Shown piece by piece: positions 1 to 6,865 of a stretch of DNA of 9,612 bases (within the stretch, counting starts at the first letter, position 1; each line of letters opens with the position of its first letter). The DNA comes from Prevotella sp. UBA7551. Its GTDB lineage: Bacteria; Bacteroidota; Bacteroidia; Bacteroidales; Bacteroidaceae. The position numbers were made by a program, and so were the translations under genes. A model generated the notes under the pieces. It ran no database searches, was not told where the DNA came from, and was given only the letters and a program-made list of their open reading frames with translations. The stretch spans positions 28,771-38,382 of the forward strand of contig DLLX01000062.1 of the NCBI GenBank assembly GCA_002479145.1. The letters are read 5' to 3'.

Positions 1-3000
1 AAAAAAGTAATAGTTGAGTACATCCCAGCCATTAGCTATGTGCTGGCCCGCAATGGAAAGAAGTGCATTCAACGCATAGAGCTGACGAACAGCAGCGATA
101 AAGACTGGCACAAGGTTGTCATCTCGTTGGCTGGACGGCAGGTCGAGGGCTGCGAGCGCACGCTCGACGTGTTGCCTTCTGGACAATCCGTGGAGCTGAC
201 CGACATTGACTTGCACCCCGACCTGGAAGCGCTCCGTTTGCTGAAGGAGCGCATAACGACCACATTCACAGTGACCTTGTCCATCGATGGTGAAGAAATG
301 GAACGGCAGGAGTACGACCTTCACATCCTTACGGCCGATGAATGGCCCGGTTTGAGCATCTTTCCAGAGTTGCTTGCGGCCTTTGTCACGCCCAATACCC
401 AAGAGCTGCAACCACTCCTTGACGGTGCATCCCACCTGTTAGAGAAGCTCACCGGTGATGCGACATTGGACGAATATCGGCAGCAGAATCCCCATCGCGT
501 ACGCCAACAATGTGCGGCCATCTTCCAATCCATACAGAATCACAATATCGTCTGTGACGCATCGCCCGTCCACTTTGATGCCCAAGGGCAGCGCATTCGC
601 CTCGCCCCAGTGGTAATGAAGGAAAAGACGGGCAACCGCCTTGACCTCGCCGTGCTGTTTGCCTCGACGTTAGAAGCAGCGGGACTGCATCCGCTGATAG
701 TCATCATGGAGGACAAAGCCTTAGTGGGATGCTGGCTTTCCAACTATTATTATCCTCAAGCAGTGGCTGACGACACGGCTTTTCTCACCAATTCTTCGTT
801 GAATGACAGGGATGACGAGCTGCTTCTCATAGACAGCCAGGCCCTTGCCAGCTCGTCTAAGCAGGGCTTTGAGGATGCCGTATCGAGTGCCGGGAGGTAT
901 GTTTCGGACGAAACCAGCCATATTGCCTGCGTCATCGACATCCACTGTTGCCGCATTCAGCAAATTCAACCCATCCCCACAGGCGACAAAACGCTCCCAC
1001 CTGAGGACTTCATCCTCACAGAAAGCACGGCGGATACGCCCGAGCAACGGCTACGTACTGACACCTCCTCCGTCCCTCAAAACAAGGTATCCATGCGCAC
1101 TCAGATATGGGAGCGCAAGCTGCTCGACCTCTCTTTGCGCAACAACTTGCTCAATCTGCGCATAGGACAGAAAGTGATTCCCTTCGTTTCCTTCAACATT
1201 GAGGGACTTGAGGACCTCCTTCTGGACGGCAACGACATTGAGATTGTCGGCAAACCAGAAAGCATCAGCACTCAACCTGACCGTTGGGGGATCTACGACA
1301 GCGGCACTTTTGCGAAGGAATTGAAGGAGCTTACCGCAACCAGCCTGCACCATAAGCGGCTCGTTTCCTATCTTAACGATGAGGCTTTGCTGCTCGCCCA
1401 GAAGCGGCTGTACCGTGAGTCGCGCATCGCCATGGAGGAAAACGGGGCCAACACTCTCTTTCTTGTACTGGGATTGCTCAAATGGTATGAGACGGATCGG
1501 AGTGAACGCCCCCGCTATGCGCCCTTGCTGCTCCTGCCAGTCAAGTTGGTTCGCAAGAGCGGAAACAAGTTTGTGATACGCTCTCGTGAGGAAGACATCA
1601 CGCTGAACACCACCTTGGCCGAGATGCTTCGCCAGCAATTTGAGGTGCGCATCCCTGGAACCGACCCGCTTCCTGCGGACGATCACGGCATCGACGTGCG
1701 CCGAGTATTGGCCCTTGTGCGCAATGCCATCAAGTCACAGAAGCGGTGGGACGTAGTCGAAGAGAGCATGCTGGGGGTCTTTTCGTTCTCTAAGTTTGTC
1801 ATGTGGAACGACGTTCACAGCAACAGTGGGAAGATGGAGCGCAACGATATCATCCGCTCGCTCATCGAAAAGCGCCTTCTGATTCCCCTTCCCGACCACC
1901 CTATCGACGTGAGGGAGAACGACAAGCAAGAGCAACCCTGCACCTCGGCAGTGCCATTGCCTGCCGACTCGTCGCAACTGGAAGCCATCCTCGCCTCGGG
2001 CATGGGACGGAGCTTCATTCTATACGGCCCTCCTGGCACGGGCAAGAGCCAGACCATCACCAACATGATTGCCAATGCGCTCTACCAAGGGAAACGCGTT
2101 CTCTTCGTGGCGGAGAAGATGGCGGCACTGCAAGTGGTGGAGAACCGTCTGCGAAAGATAAAGATCAACCCGTTCTGTCTGGAGATGCACTCCAACAAAA
2201 TGACCAAGAGCCACCTGCTTCACCAGCTCCAACTGGCCCTGGACGTGACCCGAATCAAGGAGCCTCAACAGTTTCAAGCCGCCAGTCAACAGCTTTTCGA
2301 GGAGCGAAAGCGCATCGGCCGCTATGTGGAAAAGCTGCATAGGCCGCAGGAAACGGGCTTGTCGCTCTACGATTACATCACCCGCTACGAGACATTAGAC
2401 GCTGAAGCGGTCACACCCGGGGCGGAATATCTGGACCATATCACGCAGGAGACGCTGCAAAAGGATGCAGACGACATCCGTTCTCTGGCCGCTGTGTTTG
2501 CCGTAAGCGGCCATCCCGCCACTCATCCGTTGCGAGCCTTGACCATAACCGACGCACCCCGCGACCTGAAAGAGCGGCTACACGGACCAATGGAAGTAAT
2601 ACAGCAGCAGATTGGCACCGTAGTCGAGGCCGTGGGAAGGTTCAACGATGCCACATCGCGCCCCGTCGAGGAATCGATGTCGGGTGTGCGCTGGCTGTTG
2701 TCAGTTGCCGAGGAGCAGGCGCAGATAGCGCAACAGTATTCGGAATCGGCGCTTCAGGCCGACCCAAGCGAAATAAGGGCCGAGTGGGAAGAGGCTTGCG
2801 GGAATTGGATGCTGCCCCGCATGCTGGCTAAGCGAAAGGTATTGAAAAGCCTGCGAGCCTTCTGCGGCAAGTTGCGGGGCGATGAGGTCGAGCCATTCCT
2901 CGACACTCTCGACCATTTCCGTGCGCTTTTGTCCATCCACTCCGACGCAACCATCTTGCCTTTCACGCCCAAAGAGGTGGAGGCCATGCGCCAACTGACT

Positions 3001-5481
3001 GCCCAGCTCGACACTCTGGAGCAGATGCAGTGCCATCCCGACAATCTCACCCTGTCCTTCCTAAGTACCCACATCGACCAGTGGGTCTCCCATTTGGACG
3101 ATGCGCGCAACTGGACGATATGGTGTCTGCGCAAGCAAGCCCTTAGAGAGCGGGGGCTTGGTGTCATCGTCGAGTACATTTGGGACAACCCCACCCTGTC
3201 GACCGCACAGATAGCCGACGGCTTCCTGAAGGGAGTGTATGGCGCACTCGCTGCTCACGTCATCGAACAGGAGGACGAACTGCGCCTGTTTAACGGTCTA
3301 ATCTTTGAGGATGAGATACGGAAATACCGCGAATTGGCCGCACGCTTTGAGCTGCTCACGCAGAAAGAACTCTACTACAAGCTCGCTTCCGCCATTCCCT
3401 CGGCACAGATCGAGGCTTCCAAGTCTTCGGAACTGGGCATACTCAAGCGCTACATTGCCAGCGGTGGGCGTGGAGTGAGCATCCGGAGGATAATCGATCA
3501 GATCCCCACCCTGCTTCCCCGGCTCTGTCCTTGTGTGCTGATGAGCCCGATGAGCGTGGCACAATTCATCGACCTTGACCAACCTCCGTTCGACCTGGTC
3601 ATCTTCGACGAGGCTTCACAGATACCCACCTCCAAGGCCATTGGGGCGATAGCGCGCGGCAAGGCACTCGTTGTCGTCGGCGACCCCAAGCAAATGCCCC
3701 CGACGAGTTTCTTCCAAATGCAGCAGGCCGAGGACGCACAGCCCGACGATGACGACATGGAGTCGATCCTTGACGACTGCATCACGCTTTCCATGCCCTC
3801 CCATTACCTCACCTGGCACTACCGAAGCCACCACGAGTCGCTCATTGCGTTCAGCAATAGTCAGTACTACAACGGCAGGCTCATCACCTTCCCGTCGGCT
3901 GACAACCGCACGTCGAAAGTCACATTCATACCAGTCAAGGGCGTCTATGACCACGGACGCACACGGAGCAACCGTGCCGAGGCCGAGGCCATCAGCCGCA
4001 AGGTGATGAGCATCCTGCAGGGAAACATCGACCACCCCTCCCGTCCGCGGCGCTCCATCGGCATCGTCGCCTTCTCCAAGGTGCAGCAGGGACTCATCGA
4101 GGACACCCTCACCGAGGCCCTTTCCGAGCATCCCGAGATGGAGCGACTGGCCTATGACGCAGAGGAACCCATCTTTATCAAGAACCTGGAGAATGTGCAA
4201 GGCGACGAGCGCGACATCATACTCTTCAGCGTGGGCTATGGTCCGGACAAGGAAGGGAAGGTGTCCATGAACTTCGGACCGCTCAATAACCAAGGCGGAG
4301 AGCGCCGACTCAACGTTGCCGTAAGCCGCGCACGCTACGAGATGCTGGTATTCTCAACCTTGCAACCCGAGATGATCGACCTGCGGCGGACGCAGGCCGC
4401 GGGCGTGGTGGGACTGAAACGGTTCTTGGAGTTTGCCAAGACTGGCCGCCTGCCGCTCACCACCGAGTCGCTGAAAGCGTCGATAGAGGACACCTCCAGC
4501 GATGCCATCATCCAAACTATTGCCACCCGTTTGCGAGCGAAAGGCTACCAAGTTGACACCCATGTGGGGCGTTCCGCCTTCAGGGTGGACCTGGCTGTGG
4601 CTCATCTCCAGGACGAAAAGGCCTATTTGTGCGGCATTCTCTGCGACGGACCGAAGTATTATGACACCAAGACCGTACGCGACCGGGAGATCTGCCAGCC
4701 CGAAGTGCTCCACCATCTGGGCTGGAACCTGCTCAGAGTGTGGTCCGTGGACTGGCAGGTCAATGAAGAAGAGGCCTTCGGACGGCTGCTCAAGGGCATC
4801 GAGTCACTGCGCAAGGAAGCCAATGACGACGAGAACCTCTTCTCGCCCTACGAGACCAAGGACTCAACTGATGAGGCAAAGCAACCCGACTCCTTTGACA
4901 TTTCAGAAGAGGATGTGCTCAAGCCTGAGGAAGACACAGCCTTAGTGCCCTATGAGAAGGCACAGGCAATGCACGCCGTTGGGGCCGGAAGCCTCGACAA
5001 CCTGCTCCTTCACGGCCGCCTCGCCACGATGGACGTACGGGAAATTGTGCGGGTAGAGCAGCCCATACGCCTCAACTACCTCGTCAAGCGGGTCGCACAG
5101 GAGTGGAAAGTGCCCCGCCTGACCATCCGACTCACCGAATGGGTGCGCCATGCCGCACAGGGTTGTTACTTCGACAAGAGTGAACCCGGTGGCATCCCTA
5201 CCCTATGGGCCTCGCTCGACCAGCTGGAGGGGTGGAAGAAATACCGCAAAGCCAACGGCCGCGACATGGACGAGATACCGCCATGCGAGATTTGCAACTG
5301 CATCGGGTTCGCCATAAGGCAACAAGCCGCCACACCCAAGGATGCGCTGAAGCGGCAAGTGGCACATCACCTCGGGTTCGCTCGAATGGGACAAAAGATG
5401 GATAAGATGCTGGAAGACTGCATACAGGCCATGCTGGCCGCAAAGGAAATACACGAGGACAACGGAATGCTCATCGCCTGA
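1..5481 (+). CDS. Giant DUF4011 / SF1 helicase / Vsr-like nuclease / DUF3320 protein (5' partial)
   Basis: Predicted cytoplasmic ATP-dependent nucleic-acid translocase with a nuclease domain. The frame is open from base 1, and the residues before the GTG at 40 (VEYIPAISYVLARNG) fit the usual family N-terminus, so the true start lies upstream. Order: a beta-rich start; a transglutaminase-like stretch (about 560-750); DUF4011 from about 1093 (WERKLLDLSLRNNLLNL); Walker A GPPGTGKS (2026-2049); a long, partly helical insert; motif II DEAS (3607-3618); GDPKQMPP (from 3679); HYRS (from 3817); VQGDERD (from 4195); VAVSRAR (ending 4335); a Vsr/REase_MTES_1575-like domain with FRVDLAV (about 4579) and CDGPKYY (about 4642), ending LRVWSVDW; and DUF3320 (about 4950-5160). 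All helicase motifs are intact. The visible 1,826 residues are typical of the family. Proteins of this type are proposed anti-phage factors; that role here is inference. No promoter is visible. Confidence 0.93.
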   Translation, partial: KKVIVEYIPAISYVLARNGKKCIQRIELTNSSDKDWHKVVISLAGRQVEGCERTLDVLPSGQSVELTDIDLHPDLEALRLLKERITTTFTVTLSIDGEEMERQEYDLHILTADEWPGLSIFPELLAAFVTPNTQELQPLLDGASHLLEKLTGDATLDEYRQQNPHRVRQQCAAIFQSIQNHNIVCDASPVHFDAQGQRIRLAPVVMKEKTGNRLDLAVLFASTLEAAGLHPLIVIMEDKALVGCWLSNYYYPQAVADDTAFLTNSSLNDRDDELLLIDSQALASSSKQGFEDAVSSAGRYVSDETSHIACVIDIHCCRIQQIQPIPTGDKTLPPEDFILTESTADTPEQRLRTDTSSVPQNKVSMRTQIWERKLLDLSLRNNLLNLRIGQKVIPFVSFNIEGLEDLLLDGNDIEIVGKPESISTQPDRWGIYDSGTFAKELKELTATSLHHKRLVSYLNDEALLLAQKRLYRESRIAMEENGANTLFLVLGLLKWYETDRSERPRYAPLLLLPVKLVRKSGNKFVIRSREEDITLNTTLAEMLRQQFEVRIPGTDPLPADDHGIDVRRVLALVRNAIKSQKRWDVVEESMLGVFSFSKFVMWNDVHSNSGKMERNDIIRSLIEKRLLIPLPDHPIDVRENDKQEQPCTSAVPLPADSSQLEAILASGMGRSFILYGPPGTGKSQTITNMIANALYQGKRVLFVAEKMAALQVVENRLRKIKINPFCLEMHSNKMTKSHLLHQLQLALDVTRIKEPQQFQAASQQLFEERKRIGRYVEKLHRPQETGLSLYDYITRYETLDAEAVTPGAEYLDHITQETLQKDADDIRSLAAVFAVSGHPATHPLRALTITDAPRDLKERLHGPMEVIQQQIGTVVEAVGRFNDATSRPVEESMSGVRWLLSVAEEQAQIAQQYSESALQADPSEIRAEWEEACGNWMLPRMLAKRKVLKSLRAFCGKLRGDEVEPFLDTLDHFRALLSIHSDATILPFTPKEVEAMRQLTAQLDTLEQMQCHPDNLTLSFLSTHIDQWVSHLDDARNWTIWCLRKQALRERGLGVIVEYIWDNPTLSTAQIADGFLKGVYGALAAHVIEQEDELRLFNGLIFEDEIRKYRELAARFELLTQKELYYKLASAIPSAQIEASKSSELGILKRYIASGGRGVSIRRIIDQIPTLLPRLCPCVLMSPMSVAQFIDLDQPPFDLVIFDEASQIPTSKAIGAIARGKALVVVGDPKQMPPTSFFQMQQAEDAQPDDDDMESILDDCITLSMPSHYLTWHYRSHHESLIAFSNSQYYNGRLITFPSADNRTSKVTFIPVKGVYDHGRTRSNRAEAEAISRKVMSILQGNIDHPSRPRRSIGIVAFSKVQQGLIEDTLTEALSEHPEMERLAYDAEEPIFIKNLENVQGDERDIILFSVGYGPDKEGKVSMNFGPLNNQGGERRLNVAVSRARYEMLVFSTLQPEMIDLRRTQAAGVVGLKRFLEFAKTGRLPLTTESLKASIEDTSSDAIIQTIATRLRAKGYQVDTHVGRSAFRVDLAVAHLQDEKAYLCGILCDGPKYYDTKTVRDREICQPEVLHHLGWNLLRVWSVDWQVNEEEAFGRLLKGIESLRKEANDDENLFSPYETKDSTDEAKQPDSFDISEEDVLKPEEDTALVPYEKAQAMHAVGAGSLDNLLLHGRLATMDVREIVRVEQPIRLNYLVKRVAQEWKVPRLTIRLTEWVRHAAQGCYFDKSEPGGIPTLWASLDQLEGWKKYRKANGRDMDEIPPCEICNCIGFAIRQQAATPKDALKRQVAHHLGFARMGQKMDKMLEDCIQAMLAAKEIHEDNGMLIA

Positions 5482-5541
5482 TACGTCCCCATGCAGAAAT
5501 CACGCCCACGCTATTATATAAAGGAATAAACAGCAATCAAA

Positions 5542-6234
5542 ATGATAAGAAGAAAGACTACCACCCTAATCCTCCTGCTGCTGACGCTCGCGATGGGCGC
5601 ATCGGCGCAGATGAGTGAGCCGCGTCAAGAGATCCTTTTGGAGACAGACAGCGGCAATGTGCGCATCGCGCTCTACAATGAGACCCCACTCCACCGCGAC
5701 AACATTCTGAAACTGGTCAAGAGCCATGCCTACGACGGGGTGCTTTTCCACCGCGTCATCCGCGACTTCATGGTGCAGACGGGCGACCTGGGCAGCATTG
5801 GCGCACCGCAGGGCAAGCTCCTCGGCGATACGCCCGAACGATATTCCGTCCCCGCCGAAATCCACTTCCCGCAACTTTTCCACAAGCGCGGGGCTGTGGC
5901 GGCTGCCCGCGAGGGCGACAACGTCAACCCCGAGCGGCGCTCATCGGCCTCGCAATTCTACATCGTCTGGGGCCAGAAGTGGGACGACGCGTCGCTCGAC
6001 AAGGTGCAGAAGCGCATTGACCAGATGACGAATGGGACGGTGAAGCTCACCCCGGAGGTGCGCGAGGCGTACAAGACCATCGGCGGCACGCCCCATTTGG
6101 ACGGTTCCTACACCGTCTTTGGTGAAGTCGTGGAGGGCCTTGAGGTCATCGGACGCATCGAAAAGGCGGCCACCGACGACCACGACCGTCCACTAAAGGA
6201 CATCCACATCATTCGGGCGACCGTTGTGAAATAG
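5542..6234 (+). CDS. Exported cyclophilin-type peptidyl-prolyl cis-trans isomerase
   Basis: Catalyses cis-trans isomerisation of X-Pro bonds and probably assists folding in the periplasm. Residues 1-23 form a signal peptide (basic MIRRK, a Leu-rich core, then GASAQ); no lipobox Cys is seen. The cyclophilin fold follows from about residue 30. Active-site motifs are FHRVI with the catalytic Arg71, DFMVQTGD (Phe76, Met77, Gln79), SASQFYI (Gln138, Phe139) and LDGSYTVFG (186-194). The position equivalent to human CypA Trp121 is His185, and that of His126 is Tyr190, as commonly seen in bacterial cyclophilins. About 37 extra residues sit between SASQFYI and the LDG motif, an insert I associate with Bacteroidetes homologues. 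The ATG follows a 60-base gap containing AAGGA at 5521, too far away to be a normal ribosome site. It probably belongs to one transcript with the next gene and perhaps the previous one. Confidence 0.93.
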   Translation: MIRRKTTTLILLLLTLAMGASAQMSEPRQEILLETDSGNVRIALYNETPLHRDNILKLVKSHAYDGVLFHRVIRDFMVQTGDLGSIGAPQGKLLGDTPERYSVPAEIHFPQLFHKRGAVAAAREGDNVNPERRSSASQFYIVWGQKWDDASLDKVQKRIDQMTNGTVKLTPEVREAYKTIGGTPHLDGSYTVFGEVVEGLEVIGRIEKAATDDHDRPLKDIHIIRATVVK

Positions 6235-6268
6235 TTGCAGAATCAACCCTCATCAACCAACGACACTT

Positions 6269-6751
6269 ATGAAAAAGAACATTCTCTGCTTTCTTTTCCT
6301 TCTTTTGTCTTCCTTGTCTGCCGTCCATGCGCAAAGCGACGTAGTGAGTCTGGCCGATGCCGTGCGCATTTTCCGCAACCCTAAGCAACAGTATGCCAAC
6401 AGCCTGCTCACCAAGCAGGGCTACCAGTACAAAGGGGTATCGACCTCTTTCGGCAAAGAATATGTCTGGGTGAAGAACATGGACATGGGCAAGGACGGAC
6501 TGCCCACGAAGTTTGCCAAAGGAAACTCCTCACAGATTCTGCTTGACACCAACGGCAAGTCGCTCTATCTGTGTCTCTTCAACGCCGCCTGCTTCAAGCA
6601 GTTTCAGCAACAAGCCGCACGGATGGGCTACAAACCCGAGAAGGACGACGGCAAGGACAACACCATTTTCTACATGAAGGACGATGCACCGGTCCTCACC
6701 TTCATGCGACTGGAGAAGCCAATGCCTTACTGCATTATCATTACGGAATAG
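6269..6751 (+). CDS. Small exported protein of unknown function
   Basis: I do not recognise a named family. The 160-residue product begins with a clear signal peptide: MKKN, a hydrophobic core rich in Leu and Phe, then SAVHA-Q, with cleavage likely after Ala21. There is no lipobox, so a soluble periplasmic or secreted protein of about 139 residues is expected. The mature part has no transmembrane segment and is mixed alpha/beta in appearance. It has three cysteines, two close together (Cys102 and Cys108, in an LCLFNAACF context) and one near the C-terminus (Cys155), which could allow a disulphide. It starts 34 bases after the cyclophilin gene with no terminator or promoter motif between, and a strong terminator follows its stop codon, so it is probably the last gene of that transcript. 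The leader has no Shine-Dalgarno sequence, which is usual in Bacteroidetes. Gene reality is well supported by the signal peptide and spacing; function is unknown. Confidence 0.82.
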   Translation: MKKNILCFLFLLLSSLSAVHAQSDVVSLADAVRIFRNPKQQYANSLLTKQGYQYKGVSTSFGKEYVWVKNMDMGKDGLPTKFAKGNSSQILLDTNGKSLYLCLFNAACFKQFQQQAARMGYKPEKDDGKDNTIFYMKDDAPVLTFMRLEKPMPYCIIITE

Positions 6752-6764
6752 CCTCCTGAAAGCG

Positions 6765-6821
6765 AAAGCCTTCTCCTCCTTGCCCAAACATTGGGGCGCA
6801 AGGGGGAGAAGGCTTTGTTAT
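6765..6821 (+). terminator. Intrinsic terminator between convergent genes
   Basis: A long imperfect inverted repeat: arm 6765-6785 (AAAGCCTTCTCCTCCTTG...) pairs with 6793-6816 (...CAAGGGGGAGAAGGCTTT) around a seven-base loop, with one G.U pair and one bulged C at 6797. The plus-strand tail TTTGTTATT is T-rich. It lies 14 bases after the stop of the small exported protein. Because the stem begins AAA and ends TTT, it could also end the convergent helicase transcript, whose stop is at 6866, although the minus-strand tail (CGCTTTC) is weaker. Confidence 0.85.
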
Positions 6822-6865
6822 TGAGCACGACAAGCAGCGGACAAAAACTTCCTTACTATAAGCAA

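Noticed and set aside
40..42. GTG at 40 as the true start of the giant gene
   Set aside because: The frame is open from base 1 and the residues encoded by 1-39 fit the family N-terminus, so the start is most likely to the left of the window.
3616..4293. A 225-codon minus-strand open frame opposite the helicase core of the giant gene, and a similar 211-codon one at 1051-1686
   Set aside because: No domain, signal peptide or promoter was seen. The opposite strand encodes conserved motifs throughout, so these are shadows.
5482..5541. A promoter or terminator in the gap before the cyclophilin gene
   Set aside because: The AT-rich stretch CTATTATATAAAGG looked promising, but it contains no TTTG or TAnnTTTG element and no inverted repeat.
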